A stretch of DNA of 64,000 bases from Mycolicibacterium sarraceniae. GTDB taxonomy: Bacteria > Actinomycetota > Actinomycetes > Mycobacteriales > Mycobacteriaceae. This document shows, in pieces, positions 50,999 to 61,383 of this stretch. Positions within the stretch are counted from its first letter, which is position 1. Every line of letters begins with the position of its first letter. The notes beneath the pieces were generated by a model. It saw nothing but the letters and a program-made list of their open reading frames with translations. It made no database searches and was not told the origin of the DNA. A program made the position numbers and the translations under genes. Where the stretch lies: the NCBI RefSeq assembly GCF_010731875.1, contig NZ_AP022595.1:3038001-3102000 (forward strand). Direction: 5' to 3'.

Positions 50999-51016
50999 AG
51001 CGATAGGGGCCACGGG

Positions 51017-51880
51017 GTGCCGGAGTTCGAAAGCGTCTGGAGCGATCTGCAGGGCGTTGCGTTCTCGCAGGGTTATCTGGATGTCGGCGGGGTACGGACC
51101 CGCTATCTGCATGCCGGCGACCGGGGTAACCCCACACTGGTACTTCTGCATGGTTCCGGCGGGCACGCCGAGGCCTACGTGCGCAACCTCGAGGCGCACG
51201 CCGAGCACTTCTCCACCTGGTCGATCGACATGGTGGGGCACGGGTACACCGACAAGCCCGGACATCTGCTGCAGATCCCGCATTATGTCGACCACCTCGC
51301 GAACTTCCTCGACACCATCGGTGTCGACCGGGCCCACATCTCGGGTGAGTCGCTGGGCGGCTGGGTGGCCTCGCGCTTCGCCGTCGGCCACGCAGACCGG
51401 TTGGAACGCCTGGTGCTCAACACCGCCGGAGGTTCGCAGGCTGACCCGGAAGTCATGAAGCGGATCATCACGCTGTCGATGGCCGCCGCCGAGAACCCGA
51501 GCTGGGAGACTGTCCAAGCCAGGATTAAGTGGCTGATGGCCGACAAATCCAAGGACTACGACGATATCGTCGCCAGCAGGCAGCGAGTCTATCGGCAGCC
51601 GGGCTTCGTCGCCGCGATGCGGGACATCATGGCACTGCAAGATCCCGAGATCCGGCAACCAAACCTGATGAGCCCCAGTGACTACGGAACGATCACCGCG
51701 CCGACGCTGGTGCTGTGGACCAGTGACGACCCGACCGCCGATGTCAGCGAGGGCAGGCGCATCTCGGAGATGATCCCGGGCGCGCGCTTCGAGGTGATGG
51801 AAGGCTGCGGACACTGGCCGCAGTACGAGGACCCCAAGACGTTCAACCGACTACACATCGACTTCCTACTGGGCCGGTGA
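51017..51880 (+). CDS. Alpha/beta hydrolase of the meta-cleavage product (C-C bond) hydrolase type
   Basis: 287 residues from GTG 51017. Catalytic triad Ser112 ([14 protein letters not shown]), Asp near 237-238 ([10 protein letters not shown]) and His266 ([12 protein letters not shown]); [16 protein letters not shown] forms the oxyanion hole. The triad context and neighbours MhpA/MhpB-type place it with MhpC/HsaD enzymes that hydrolyse the C-C bond of ring-fission products. First gene of an eight-gene operon. Overlaps the next gene by 4 bp. Confidence 0.9.
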   Translation: MPEFESVWSDLQGVAFSQGYLDVGGVRTRYLHAGDRGNPTLVLLHGSGGHAEAYVRNLEAHAEHFSTWSIDMVGHGYTDKPGHLLQIPHYVDHLANFLDTIGVDRAHISGESLGGWVASRFAVGHADRLERLVLNTAGGSQADPEVMKRIITLSMAAAENPSWETVQARIKWLMADKSKDYDDIVASRQRVYRQPGFVAAMRDIMALQDPEIRQPNLMSPSDYGTITAPTLVLWTSDDPTADVSEGRRISEMIPGARFEVMEGCGHWPQYEDPKTFNRLHIDFLLGR

Positions 51881-53562
51881 TCATGGAGTTCGACGTCATC
51901 GTGGTGGGTGCCGGTCCGAGCGGTCTGACCCTGGCCAATGCCCTAGGCCTGCAGAGTGTTCGAACTCTAGTGGTCGACGAGCGCGACGCGCTGATCGACT
52001 ACCCCCGAGGGGTGGGCCTGGATGACGAGTCTCTGCGCACCTTCCAGACGATCGGTGTCGTGGACGCCGTGCTGCCGCACACCGTGCCCAACCAGATCTT
52101 GCGCTTCTACGATCGCAAGCACCGGTTGCTGGCCGAGATGGCCCCGCCCGACGCGCGGTTCGGCTGGCCCAAGCGCAACGGATTCGTCCAGCCGTTGGTG
52201 GACGCCGAACTGTACAAGGGTCTTGACCGGTTCGATCACGTCGAGGTGGCCTGGGGACACCCGATGACCTCGATCTCCGAGACCGCCGGCGGTGTCACCG
52301 TGGAGTTATCACCGCCCAACTCTGCAGTGCGCAAGGTCAACGCGCGCTATGTCATCGGCTGCGACGGCGGGCGCAGCGCGACCCGCCGCCTGATGGGGGT
52401 TTCCTTCGATGGCACGACGTCGTCGACCCGGTGGTTGGTCGTCGATATCGCCAATGACCCACTGGGACATCCCAACAGCGAGGTCGGGGCGGACCCGGGC
52501 CGGCCGTACGTCTCGATCTCCATCGCCCATGGCATCCGGCGCTTCGAGTTCTTGATCCACGGCCATGAAACCGAGGAGCAGGCCGAGGATCCCGCGTTCG
52601 TGGCGCAGATGCTCTCCCGATTGGTGCCGTACCCGGACCGGGTCGACATCATCCGTCGGCGCCTCTACACCCACCACTCCCGCATCGCAGGCTCGTTCCG
52701 CAAGGGGCGCATCATGATTGCCGGAGACGCCGCGCATCTGATGCCGGTGTGGCAGGGCCAGGGCTATAACAGCGGTATCCGCGACGCCGCCAACCTCGGC
52801 TGGAAGCTGGCCGCGGTGGTGAACGGGCAGGCCGGCGATGCCCTGCTGGACAGCTATGACGTCGAGCGCCGCAAGCACGCTCGCGCAATGATCGACCTGT
52901 CGACCACGGTCGGCAACGTGATCTCACCGACCAACCCGCGGGTCGCCGGCGCACGGGATGCGCTGATCCGTGCGGCGTCGCTGGTGCCCAGGTTGAAACG
53001 CTATGTCCTGGAGATGCGCTTCAAACCGATGCCCCGCTACGAACAGGGTGCGGTGGTACACAACGAGCCGCGCTCACCGTCCTCGGCCGTCGGCACGCTG
53101 TTCATCCAGCCCCGAGTGGATACCCGCGCACAGCAGAATGTGCTGCTCGACGACGTCATCGGCTCATGGTTCGCCTTTGTGTGCTGGAGCAACAACCCCC
53201 GACAGCTGCTGGGGGAGAGGGCGTTTGCTGATTGGAAGGCGCTGGGCACGGTCTTCGTGGCATTGCGCCCAAACACTCAGTTGCGCTGGACGGGCCACGA
53301 TGACCCCGACGTCGTGGTCGTCGGCGATCGCACCGGAGCGTTGAAAGCCTGGTTCGACACCCACGAGGAATCCGTGATGTTCCTGCGCCCCGACCGCTGC
53401 ATCGCCGGCGCATGCATCGCCCAACGCACACCTGAGCTGAGCGCGGCCCTGCTCGACAAGCTCACCCTCACTCCGGGAGGAGGCACCGATGCCACTGGCC
53501 CTCTGCTGCATGTCGCACAGTCCGCTGCTGAACCTTCCCGGCCCATCGGAGGAACTGCTTGA
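51877..53562 (+). CDS. MhpA-type FAD monooxygenase (3-hydroxyphenyl-propionate-hydroxylase-like)
   Basis: 561 residues from GTG 51877 overlapping the previous stop. Aromatic hydroxylase signatures: [18 protein letters not shown] (FAD fold), [14 protein letters not shown] (DG motif) and [20 protein letters not shown] (GD motif). It adds a hydroxyl to a phenol to make a catechol for ring cleavage. Its last 74 bp overlap the start of the dioxygenase gene, an unusually long overlap. The C-terminal thioredoxin-like domain is present. Substrate may be a larger propionate-bearing ring than phenylpropionate. Confidence 0.93.
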   Translation: MIMEFDVIVVGAGPSGLTLANALGLQSVRTLVVDERDALIDYPRGVGLDDESLRTFQTIGVVDAVLPHTVPNQILRFYDRKHRLLAEMAPPDARFGWPKRNGFVQPLVDAELYKGLDRFDHVEVAWGHPMTSISETAGGVTVELSPPNSAVRKVNARYVIGCDGGRSATRRLMGVSFDGTTSSTRWLVVDIANDPLGHPNSEVGADPGRPYVSISIAHGIRRFEFLIHGHETEEQAEDPAFVAQMLSRLVPYPDRVDIIRRRLYTHHSRIAGSFRKGRIMIAGDAAHLMPVWQGQGYNSGIRDAANLGWKLAAVVNGQAGDALLDSYDVERRKHARAMIDLSTTVGNVISPTNPRVAGARDALIRAASLVPRLKRYVLEMRFKPMPRYEQGAVVHNEPRSPSSAVGTLFIQPRVDTRAQQNVLLDDVIGSWFAFVCWSNNPRQLLGERAFADWKALGTVFVALRPNTQLRWTGHDDPDVVVVGDRTGALKAWFDTHEESVMFLRPDRCIAGACIAQRTPELSAALLDKLTLTPGGGTDATGPLLHVAQSAAEPSRPIGGTA

Positions 53563-54439
53563 CGATATCGAGGCCCAGCTCGCCGAAACTCGCTTCTTTG
53601 TCGCCGATTTCGATCCCGAACTCGTGGTCATCTTCTCTCCAGACCACTACAACGGGTTCTTCTACCGGCTAATGCCGCCCTTCTGTATCGGCGCCGCCGC
53701 CCAGGGCGTTGGCGACTACGGTACCCACGCCGGACCACTGAACGTACCCGCGGATATCGCCAACGAGATGGCAGCCGCGGTGTGGGACGCCGGCGTCGAC
53801 GTCTCGCTGTCAGCGGCCATGGACGTCGATCACGGCACGGTACAACCGCTCGAGGTGCTCTTCGGGTCCGAAAAACTGCGCGCTGCCTCGCCGCCTATCA
53901 TCCCGGTGTTCATCAACTCGGTGGCCACCCCACTGGGACCGCTCAAACGCACGCGGGCGCTGGGTACTGCGATCGGTGACTACGTCGACACCCTGAACAA
54001 GCGGGTGTTGATCGTCGGATCCGGCGGGCTGTCCCATGATCCGCCGGTTCCGACCTTGGCAACCGCGCCACCGGCCGCGCTGGAGCGCATCGTCGGCGGG
54101 GCGCCGATGTCGCCGGAGGGCAGGGCAGCCCGCCAGGAAGCGGTAATGGCCGCGGCGTACGAGTTCGCGCACGGGCGCAGCCCGCTGCAGCCGCTGAACC
54201 CGGAGTGGGACCACGCCCTGCTCGACCTGATCGACAGCAACCGCCTGGCGGAGGTGGATGGCTGGACCAATGAGTGGATTGCCCGCGAGGCCGGTAGTTC
54301 GGCGCACGAAATCCGCACCTGGGTAGCAGCTTTCGCCGCGCTGGCGGCCCAAGGGAGTTATCAGACCCAGCAGCGCTACTACCGTGCTGCTCCCGAGTTG
54401 ATCGCGGGATTCGCGATCCGGACTGCGGTACTTCTATGA
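53489..54439 (+). CDS. MhpB-type class III extradiol catechol dioxygenase
   Basis: 316 residues, matching MhpB length (about 314). CCMSHSPLL at the start, [10 protein letters not shown] near 50-59, His115 in [10 protein letters not shown] and His183 in GGLSHDPP correspond to the metal and acid/base residues of the LigB-like superfamily. It cleaves a catechol next to its hydroxyls with Fe(II) and O2. This is unrelated to the HsaC-type class I enzyme of cholesterol breakdown. ATG 53489 lies 74 bp inside mhpA-like gene. Confidence 0.93.
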   Translation: MPLALCCMSHSPLLNLPGPSEELLDDIEAQLAETRFFVADFDPELVVIFSPDHYNGFFYRLMPPFCIGAAAQGVGDYGTHAGPLNVPADIANEMAAAVWDAGVDVSLSAAMDVDHGTVQPLEVLFGSEKLRAASPPIIPVFINSVATPLGPLKRTRALGTAIGDYVDTLNKRVLIVGSGGLSHDPPVPTLATAPPAALERIVGGAPMSPEGRAARQEAVMAAAYEFAHGRSPLQPLNPEWDHALLDLIDSNRLAEVDGWTNEWIAREAGSSAHEIRTWVAAFAALAAQGSYQTQQRYYRAAPELIAGFAIRTAVLL

Positions 54440-56151
54440 CCCAGTTCGATCACACCGTGGACGTCCTCGTCATCGGCTCGGGCGCGGGCGGGATGACCGC
54501 GGCGCTGCGCGCCGACGCGTCCGGGCTGGACACCCTGATCGTGGAGAAGTCGCCGAAATTCGGTGGCTCATCCGCACTGTCCGGCGGCGGTATCTGGGTG
54601 CCCGGCGCGCCGTCGCAACGCAAGGCCGGCTATTCGCCCGACCCAGCCGCCGTGTTCGGATACCTCAAGACCATCACCGGCGGACTGGTCAGCGACGAGC
54701 GGCTACGCGCCTATGTCGATACCGCTCCTGCGATGATGGAGTTCCTCGAAAAGTCCAGTAGTTGGTTTGAATTCGTCTGGAAGCCCGGTTACGCCGACTA
54801 CTACCCAGAGCTGCCCGGCGGGTCCGAGCGTGGCAGCACCATCAACGTTCCCGAGATCGATCTGCGCAAGCTCGGCGACGAGGAGCAGAACCTGCTCGCG
54901 CCGCTCGCGCTGGCGCCGAGGGGAATCTGGTTCGCGCCCAGAGATCTCCGACTGTTCTATCAGGTGCGGCAGAACTGGCGGGGCAAGGCGGTGCTGCTCA
55001 AGCTGATCTGGCGGATGTTCCGGGCCCGGGTGTTCGGCGACCGGATGGCTGCGATCGGGCAGTCGCTGATGGCGCGGATGCGGCTGGCGCTCATGGAGAA
55101 AAAAATCCCGCTGTGGCTGTCCGCGCCGATGACCGAACTGATCACCGACGTGGACGGAGCCGTAGTCGGTGCGGTGGTGGAACGGGACGGGACGGCGCTA
55201 CGGGTTGCCGCCCGGCGCGGTGTGGTGGTCGCCTCCGGCGGGTTCGACCACGATATGGCCTGGCGTCGCGAGCACCTCGCAGTGCTGGAAAAGGATTGGA
55301 GCTTCGGCAATCCCGCGGCCACCGGAGACGGTATCCGGGCCGGCGAGAAGATAGGTGCGGCCACCGATCTACTCGACGAGGCGTGGTGGTTCCCCGCCAT
55401 GTGCTGGCCTGACGGGCGCCTGCAATTCATGCTCAACGAGCGGATGATGCCCGCCCAGTTCGTCGTCAACGGCGCAGGCAAGCGGTTCATCAACGAAGCC
55501 GCGCCCTACATGGATTTCGCGCACGCGATGATTGAGGGCCAGCAAGCGGGCGTGGATCATATTCCGTGCTGGCTGGTCACCGATATCGCGTCATTCCGCC
55601 GGTACGTGGTGGGCGGACACCTGCCGATCCCGAAGGTGCCGTTCGCCCCGGTGCCCACCGGCCGCAAGATCCCGCAGGCCTGGTTGGACTCAGGGATCGT
55701 CAAGGCCGCCGACACCATCGGTGAGCTGGCTGGCAAGATCGGTGTCCCGGCTGACGAATTGCGCGCTACCGCAGCGCGGTTCAACGAGCTCGCCCGCAAG
55801 GGACATGACGACGACTTCAACCGAGGCGACAGCGCCTACGACAACTACTACGGTGACCCGACGCTGCCCAACCCCAACCTGGCGCCGCTGGGCAAGCCGC
55901 CCTATCTGGCGTTCCAGATCATCCTCGGCGACTTGGGTACCTCGGGTGGCTTGCTCACCGACGAGCACGCCAGAGTGCTGCGCGAGGACGGCACCGTCAT
56001 CGACGGCCTCTATGCCACCGGGAACGCCTCTTCGGCCGTGATGGGCCGCAGCTACGCCGGCGCCGGCGCCACCATTGGACCCTCGATGACGTTCGGATAC
56101 ATCGCAGCAGAACACATCTCCCACAATTCCGATCGAGAGGTGACCGCATGA
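54436..56151 (+). CDS. KstD-like FAD-dependent dehydrogenase
   Basis: 571 residues from ATG 54436. FAD fold [20 protein letters not shown] and [17 protein letters not shown]-terminal [20 protein letters not shown] then [12 protein letters not shown] is close to the signature of 3-ketosteroid 1-dehydrogenases, including the catalytic Tyr. It probably desaturates a cyclic ketone. Between an extradiol dioxygenase and an LLM enzyme in one operon, so ring desaturation/aromatisation is coupled to cleavage. Second member of this family in the window (other at 48747). Confidence 0.92.
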   Translation: MTQFDHTVDVLVIGSGAGGMTAALRADASGLDTLIVEKSPKFGGSSALSGGGIWVPGAPSQRKAGYSPDPAAVFGYLKTITGGLVSDERLRAYVDTAPAMMEFLEKSSSWFEFVWKPGYADYYPELPGGSERGSTINVPEIDLRKLGDEEQNLLAPLALAPRGIWFAPRDLRLFYQVRQNWRGKAVLLKLIWRMFRARVFGDRMAAIGQSLMARMRLALMEKKIPLWLSAPMTELITDVDGAVVGAVVERDGTALRVAARRGVVVASGGFDHDMAWRREHLAVLEKDWSFGNPAATGDGIRAGEKIGAATDLLDEAWWFPAMCWPDGRLQFMLNERMMPAQFVVNGAGKRFINEAAPYMDFAHAMIEGQQAGVDHIPCWLVTDIASFRRYVVGGHLPIPKVPFAPVPTGRKIPQAWLDSGIVKAADTIGELAGKIGVPADELRATAARFNELARKGHDDDFNRGDSAYDNYYGDPTLPNPNLAPLGKPPYLAFQIILGDLGTSGGLLTDEHARVLREDGTVIDGLYATGNASSAVMGRSYAGAGATIGPSMTFGYIAAEHISHNSDREVTA

Positions 56152-57455
56152 AGATCTCGCTGTTCTACGAATTCCCGCTGCCGCGGCCGTGGTCGGAGGA
56201 CGATGAGCACCAGCTTTTCCAGCATGGACTTGACGAGGTCGAGCTCGCTGACAAGGCAGGTTTCTCCACGGTGTGGCTCACCGAGCACCACTTCCTGGAG
56301 GAGTACTGCCACTCGACCGCACCGGAGATGTTCCTGGCCGCGGCCAGCCAGCGCACCAAGGACATCCGCCTCGGCTTCGGTGTGATGCACCTGCCCCCGC
56401 CGATCAACCACCCGGCACGGATAGCCGAGCGGGTGGCCACGCTGGACCATCTGTCCAACGGGCGTGTCGAATTCGGCACCGGCGAAGGCTCTTCGGTCGC
56501 CGAGCTCGGCGGCTTCGATATCGACCCCGCCGATAAGCGCACGATGTGGGAAGAAGCGCTCGAGGTCTCCATCCGCTGTATGACCGAGGTGCCGTTCACC
56601 GGGTTCAAGGGTCAGCACGTCGAGATGCCGGCCCGCAACGTCATCCCCAAGCCGCTGCAGAGCCCCCATCCGCCGGTCTGGGTGGCATGCACCCGCCCGT
56701 CATCGGTGCAGATGGCAGCCCAGAAGGCCATCGGTGCACTGAGTTTCGCCTACACAGGCCCCGAAGCGCTCAAGGAGCGGGTCGACGGCTACTACGAGGA
56801 ACTCGAGGAGCGGGGCGAACCGATCACTCCGGCGATCAACCCCAACCTGCTCGCCATCGGCGGTGACCTGTCGATGATGGTGGCCAAGTCCGACGAGGAA
56901 GCGCTCAAGAAGATCGGGATCGGCGGCGGTTTCTTCTCGTTCGGCATCATGCATTACTACATCACTGGTATGCACACGCCGGGTCGCACCGGGGTGTGGG
57001 AGCTGTACGAGAACGCCGTCCAGGAAGACCCCACCCTGGCCTACGGTCCGGGCCGCGGTGCCATTGGCTCCCCGGACACCGTGCGGGAGTTCTTGCGCGG
57101 CTACGAGGCCAGCGGGGTTGACGAGATCATCTTGCTGCTCAACCCGCGCAGTCACGAAGCCACCATGAACTCCATCGAGATCATGGGCAAGGAGATCCTG
57201 CCCGAGTTCATCGAGCGCGACGAGAAGGCCGTCAAGGACAAAGCCAAGCGCTTGGAGCCGGTGATCGAGAAAGTCGAGGCTCGGCGCCAACCGGCCGAGG
57301 CACCGCAGTTCGACGCGACCTACGCCTTTGGTGGTCTGCCCACCGGTCGCGGTGGAAAGTTCACCGCCGGCGAGATTCCCGAGGCGATGGCCGAGATCAA
57401 CGAGGGCCGCGTCAAAGCCGCACAGTTGGAGAAGGAGAAGCGGGAAGGCACGTAA
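56148..57455 (+). CDS. LLM-class flavin-dependent oxidoreductase
   Basis: 435 residues from ATG 56148, overlapping the previous stop by 4 bp. [14 protein letters not shown] at the start, WLTEHHFLEEYC, LGFGVMHLPPPINHPARIAE and HLSNGRVEFGTGEGSS are luciferase-family signatures. The C-terminus ends with a charged, Lys/Glu-rich tail of about 60 residues. It may be a monooxygenase or a Baeyer-Villiger-type enzyme acting with reduced flavin. The reductase is not in this window. Confidence 0.92.
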   Translation: MKISLFYEFPLPRPWSEDDEHQLFQHGLDEVELADKAGFSTVWLTEHHFLEEYCHSTAPEMFLAAASQRTKDIRLGFGVMHLPPPINHPARIAERVATLDHLSNGRVEFGTGEGSSVAELGGFDIDPADKRTMWEEALEVSIRCMTEVPFTGFKGQHVEMPARNVIPKPLQSPHPPVWVACTRPSSVQMAAQKAIGALSFAYTGPEALKERVDGYYEELEERGEPITPAINPNLLAIGGDLSMMVAKSDEEALKKIGIGGGFFSFGIMHYYITGMHTPGRTGVWELYENAVQEDPTLAYGPGRGAIGSPDTVREFLRGYEASGVDEIILLLNPRSHEATMNSIEIMGKEILPEFIERDEKAVKDKAKRLEPVIEKVEARRQPAEAPQFDATYAFGGLPTGRGGKFTAGEIPEAMAEINEGRVKAAQLEKEKREGT

Positions 57456-57457
57456 CC

Positions 57458-58279
57458 GTGGCACCTATCGACGATCTACTGCGATATGACGGCCGTCGTG
57501 CGGTGGTCACCGGCTGCGCGTCGGGAATCGGCGCGCAGCTGTGCGGCCAGCTCGCGGACCTGGGCGCTGAGGTGGTCGGCCTCGACATGCGACCCCCGGC
57601 ATCCGACGGTCCCCGGCTGAGTGACTTCATCGAGTTCGATCTGTCCGATACCGGGTCGATCGATCGCGCCGCGGCGGCGGTGACGGGCTCCGTCGATTCA
57701 TTGTTCAACGTCGCCGGGGTGTCCTCGGGGATCGGTAACCCGCTGTTGGTCGTCACGATCAACTTCCTGGGCACCCGGCACTTCACCGAGGCGATGCTGC
57801 CCAAGCTCGGCTCGGGTTCGTCGGTCGTTTGCGTGTCCTCGCTGGCTGCGGCGAACTACCGTGAGAACCTGCCGCAGGCGGCCGGTCTGCTCGCGACGGG
57901 CTCGATGGCCGAGGGCATCAGTTGGTGCCACGACCATCCCGACGCACTGGCCGACGGCGGCTACCGGCTGTCGAAGGAGGCGATCATCGGCTACGCGGTG
58001 AAGGGTGCCGTTCCTCTGGGTGCCAACGGTATTCGGATCAACTGCACCGGGCCCGGCGTCACCGAGACGCCGATCCTCGATCAGCTGCGCTCGGCCTATG
58101 GGCAGGGCTTGCTCGACGACATTCCCACACCGTTGGGGCGGGTGTCCAACCCGGCCGAGCAGGCAGCGGTGCTGGTGTTTTTGGGGAGTAAGGCGGCCGG
58201 TTATATCACCGGGCAGGTCATCTGGGCTGACGGTGGGAACCTCGCGGCTTGCCATGCCGCCGACTACGAGAAGGGTTGA
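57458..58279 (+). CDS. Short-chain dehydrogenase/reductase
   Basis: 273 residues from GTG 57458. TGCASGIG cofactor motif, SLFNVAGVSSGIG, catalytic Tyr/Lys in YRLSKEAIIG, and PGVTETPILDQL. It has an insertion before the YxxxK (residues about 140-165, NLPQAAGLLATGSMAEG), as in 3-alpha-hydroxysteroid dehydrogenase-like SDRs. It would interconvert a ring alcohol and ketone. Begins 2 bp after the LLM gene. Confidence 0.92.
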   Translation: MAPIDDLLRYDGRRAVVTGCASGIGAQLCGQLADLGAEVVGLDMRPPASDGPRLSDFIEFDLSDTGSIDRAAAAVTGSVDSLFNVAGVSSGIGNPLLVVTINFLGTRHFTEAMLPKLGSGSSVVCVSSLAAANYRENLPQAAGLLATGSMAEGISWCHDHPDALADGGYRLSKEAIIGYAVKGAVPLGANGIRINCTGPGVTETPILDQLRSAYGQGLLDDIPTPLGRVSNPAEQAAVLVFLGSKAAGYITGQVIWADGGNLAACHAADYEKG

Positions 58280-58284
58280 CCGGC

Positions 58285-59274
58285 ATGGCCGATATGAGCG
58301 ACTTCCGCCGGGTGTCCGACGACGTCCGGAACTGGGGCCGGTGGGGCGATGCTGATGAGCTCGGCACATTGAACTTCATCACGCCCGAGAAGGTCGCTCA
58401 GGCGGCATCAACGGTCCAGCGCGGCAAGGTTTTTCCGCTCGGCGTCGACTTCGGATCGTCGGGTCCGCAGGGTGCGTTCCAGTATCGGCAGAATCCCACC
58501 CATGTGATGACGATCGACGGCGGCGACGCTCAGACGTTGATGGAGTATGGGCCCAAGTGGCTCAAGAACCCGGCGGCCGTGCAACTCAGTGGGTACAGCA
58601 CAGCCGGACCGATGCGGTTCAACGACGACATGATCATCATGCCGCTGCAAGCTGCTACCCAGTGGGATGCGCTGTCGCACGTCTACTACGAGGACAAGCT
58701 ATACAACGGATTTCCGGCGGACTCGGTGTCCAGCCTCGGCGCCTACTACCTGGGGATCGACAAGGTCGCCAGCTTGGGCATCACCTCGCGGGGTGTGTTG
58801 CTCGACATCGTGAAGCTACGCGGGGTGCCGACGTACTGTGAGCTCGGCGAGCCGATCACCCCAGCCGAACTCGACGAGGCCGCCAGGACACAGGGCGTGA
58901 CCATCGAACCCGGCGATATCGTGCTGGTCCGAACCGGTTGGTGGGCACGCTTTGTGGAGACCGGTGACGGTGCCGAGCCGGGCGCTGGGCTGGACTGGAC
59001 CTGCGCAGCGTGGCTGGCCGATCACCAGGTGGCGGCCGTGGCGGCCGATAACCTGATGGTGGAGAACCCGGCATCTGGGGTCGATGGTGCCATCCTGCCG
59101 ATGCACATGCTGTGCCTGCGGGATATGGGTCTGCTGCTGGGCGAGTACTGGAACCTCACCGAGCTGGCCGTCGATTGTGCGGCCGACGGTCGCTACGAGT
59201 TCCAGCTCGTCGCATCGCCGCTATCTGTCACCGGGGGCGTCGGCTCGCCGGTCAACCCGATCGCGATCAAGTGA
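58285..59274 (+). CDS. Cyclase-family (kynurenine-formamidase-like) hydrolase
   Basis: 329 residues from ATG 58285, 5 bp after the previous stop. The metal motif reads ATQWDALSHVYYEDKLYNG, a common variant in actinobacteria of HxGTHxDxPxH in which the first His and the Thr-His are replaced by Gln-Trp-type residues. GDIVLVRTGWWARF is the usual inner strand. Members hydrolyse amide, ester or cyclic 1,3-diketone bonds, so it could open a ring. Exact bond unknown. Confidence 0.88.
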   Translation: MADMSDFRRVSDDVRNWGRWGDADELGTLNFITPEKVAQAASTVQRGKVFPLGVDFGSSGPQGAFQYRQNPTHVMTIDGGDAQTLMEYGPKWLKNPAAVQLSGYSTAGPMRFNDDMIIMPLQAATQWDALSHVYYEDKLYNGFPADSVSSLGAYYLGIDKVASLGITSRGVLLDIVKLRGVPTYCELGEPITPAELDEAARTQGVTIEPGDIVLVRTGWWARFVETGDGAEPGAGLDWTCAAWLADHQVAAVAADNLMVENPASGVDGAILPMHMLCLRDMGLLLGEYWNLTELAVDCAADGRYEFQLVASPLSVTGGVGSPVNPIAIK

Positions 59275-60098
59275 GCATTCAGAACCGGACCATTGTCGTC
59301 GACGGTCTGACCACGCATTTCCTGGAAGCGGGCCACGGCGACCCCGTCGTGCTGCTGCACGGTGGCGAGTTCGGCGTCAGTGCCGAAATCGGCTGGGAAC
59401 GAATCATTCCGCTACTGGCGCAGCACTATCGGGTGCTGGCACCGGACATGCTGGGTTTCGGTGACTCGGCCAAAGTCGTCGACTTCACCGACGGACGGGG
59501 CCTGCGGATCCGGCATATCGCCCGGTTCTGTGCGCTGTTGGGTATCGACTCGTCGCATTTCGTCGGCAACTCGATGGGGGCCATAAACCTCTTGGTGGAT
59601 CTCACCTCGGGGGCTCCTGTGCTGCCGGTGCGTAGCGCGGTGACGATCTGCGGCGGCGGTGAGATTCAGAAGAACCGGCACGCGAGCGCGCTTTACGAGT
59701 ACGACGCCTCCTACGAGGCGATGCGCGCGATTGTGGAGGCGCTGTTCTTCAACCCGTCCTACCCCTCTGACGAAAACTATGTACGACGCCGCTACGAGTC
59801 GAGCATCGTTCGCGGGGCCTGGGAGTCTTTGGCGGCGGCTCGTTTTCGTCGGCCCGGCGTGGAGGCTCCGCCGACCCCCTCGAGCAAGCGGGCCTACGAA
59901 CGGATCGACGTTCCGGTCCTAGTGGTCGAGGGCGCGGGCGACAAGCTGCTGGCACCGGGGTGGGCGGCTGAGATCGCCGGGCAGATCAGCGGTGGCCGCT
60001 CGGCGGTGGTCGACGATGCCGGTCACTGCCCGCAGATCGAACAGCCCGAAGCTTTGGCGGACGTCCTACTGAAATTCTTCGCCGAGGTGACCGTCTAG
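59271..60098 (+). CDS. Alpha/beta hydrolase
   Basis: 275 residues from GTG 59271, overlapping the previous stop by 4 bp. Elbow SSHFVGNSMGAINLLV with Ser in GNSMG, Asp in VVEGAGDKLLAPG and His in DDAGHCPQIEQPE make a full triad. Resembles C-C hydrolases as well as esterases. Last gene of the operon from 51017; its TAG stop (60096-60098) sits at the edge of the IS element, so the original C-terminus may have been altered by the insertion. Confidence 0.9.
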   Translation: MSIQNRTIVVDGLTTHFLEAGHGDPVVLLHGGEFGVSAEIGWERIIPLLAQHYRVLAPDMLGFGDSAKVVDFTDGRGLRIRHIARFCALLGIDSSHFVGNSMGAINLLVDLTSGAPVLPVRSAVTICGGGEIQKNRHASALYEYDASYEAMRAIVEALFFNPSYPSDENYVRRRYESSIVRGAWESLAAARFRRPGVEAPPTPSSKRAYERIDVPVLVVEGAGDKLLAPGWAAEIAGQISGGRSAVVDDAGHCPQIEQPEALADVLLKFFAEVTV

Positions 60099-60112
60099 TA
60101 CTGCAGCCGTAG
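60097..60112. repeat. Left terminal inverted repeat of the IS
   Basis: AGTACTGCAGCCGTAG; pairs exactly with 61368-61383. Confidence 0.9.
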
Positions 60113-60119
60113 TTCGAGG

Positions 60120-61300
60120 TCATTGGTTTTCACGCCGTCGGTAGTGGGACAGTCGGGCTCGGTATTGGTGTCTTCGGTGCCAGTGTGACCAGGCCAGCAG
60201 GGGCGCGACGGTGTAGTTGGTGATCAGCAGCAGGGGCGTCGAAGAGGCGGCGGAACTCGTTGACAGTCAACGGGATCAGCCCTGCCGGGGTGGGTGTGGT
60301 GTCGCGTTCGACGAGGCCTGTGGCGGCGTGGAAGGACTCTTCGATGCGCCAACGCTGACCGGCCACGGCCACCAGGGTGCGCAACGGCGCTGTAGCAGCG
60401 TAGGTAGGCCAACTCGCCCGTGGCATCGTTGCGGCGGATCGGCAAATGGTGCACACCGGTGTCGGTATCGTCTTCAGCCAGCAGCCGAAACCCAGCCCAC
60501 GAGTACAGCCGTGGTCCGTGTGCGCCGATCAGCGTGGGCAGCGCATCGACGCGGACCGCGCCGGCGTGGGTAGGGACACGCCGGTTGGCCGCTATCGCCA
60601 GAAAATATCCGAGCCGGTGGCCACGCACGGCGGCGCACAGCCGCGGGTCGGTGCCATAGACCTCATCGGCGGCCACCCACGCTGCGGGCGCCTTCGCAGC
60701 CACCGCCCGCTCGATCAGCGTTGCCGCCATCGTCGGTGTGGTCGCGAAACCCTGCTTGTCCTAAGGGATTCCGGCGGCAGCGCAGCGGTCGGGATCCTCG
60801 GTCCACGACTTGGGCAGGTACACAGCGCGGTCGATCAGGGCGTGTCCGCGCGGCGCGGTGTAGGTCAGATACACCGCCACCTGGGAGTTCTCGATACGCC
60901 CTGCGGTGCCGCTGTACTGGCGTTGCACCCCGACACTGTGGACGCCTTTCGTCACATCGCCAGTCTCGTCGACCACCAAGATCGCACCCGGATCACCGAA
61001 AGCCTCGATGACGTACTCGCGCAGATCGTCACGAACATCGTCGGCATCCCAGCGGGCCCGGGCCAGCAGATGCTGCAACCCGTCGGGAGTGCTCGCGCCG
61101 CGGTGCTCGGCGATGGTCCAGCAATTCTTGCGGTCCAGGCCCGAGACCATGCCCGCAATCAGCGCGCCAGCATGCCGAAGTGGTTCGTAGCGACGGAATC
61201 GCGGCGCGATCCGGTCGATCACCACCGAGAACTCCGTCTGCCACCGATCAGGGTTCACCCTAGGAGCCGCGGCGACCGCGGCGTATTCGGTTGTCTTCAC
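60120..61300 (-). pseudogene. IS701-family transposase, multiply broken
   Basis: Starting at 61300: RHAGALIAGMVSGLDRKNCW, DDLREYVIEAF, ILVVDETGDVTKG (first DDE Asp) and HALIDRAVYLPKSWTEDPDR are normal IS701 blocks. At 60761-60763 an in-frame TAG replaces a sense codon after GIP, and the same frame resumes DKQGFATTPTMAATLIERAV and WVAADEVYGTD (second Asp). Near 60400 a frameshift moves to LRTLVAVAGQRWRIEESFHA, where a stretch normally following is deleted, and a further shift leads to WSHWHRRHQYRARLSHYRR and TGA at 60120. Inactive. Confidence 0.85.
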
Positions 61301-61367
61301 AAACTCTGAACACTGCCGCGGTCACCGCCCCTGAACAGCACACACACCCAACATCAGCAATCCCGAT

Positions 61368-61383
61368 CTACGGCTGCAGTACT
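61368..61383. repeat. Right terminal inverted repeat of the IS
   Basis: CTACGGCTGCAGTACT; reverse complement of 60097-60112. Confidence 0.9.

Larger units (their letters stand above)
60097..61383 (-). mobile_element. Decayed IS701-family insertion sequence
   Basis: About 1.29 kb bounded by perfect 16-bp terminal inverted repeats (60097-60112 and 61368-61383), with further similarity inward. It contains one broken DDE transposase reading leftward. The 4-bp flanks (GTCT left, GTCC right) are similar but not identical, so no clean target duplication is seen. It separates the catabolic operon from a dipZ remnant. Confidence 0.85.

Noticed and set aside
1..60098. Identification as the mce4/cholesterol locus
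   Set aside because: The typical HsaA-D ring-degradation genes and a KstR-type site (TnnAACnnGTTnnA) are not seen; the dioxygenase is of the MhpB class.
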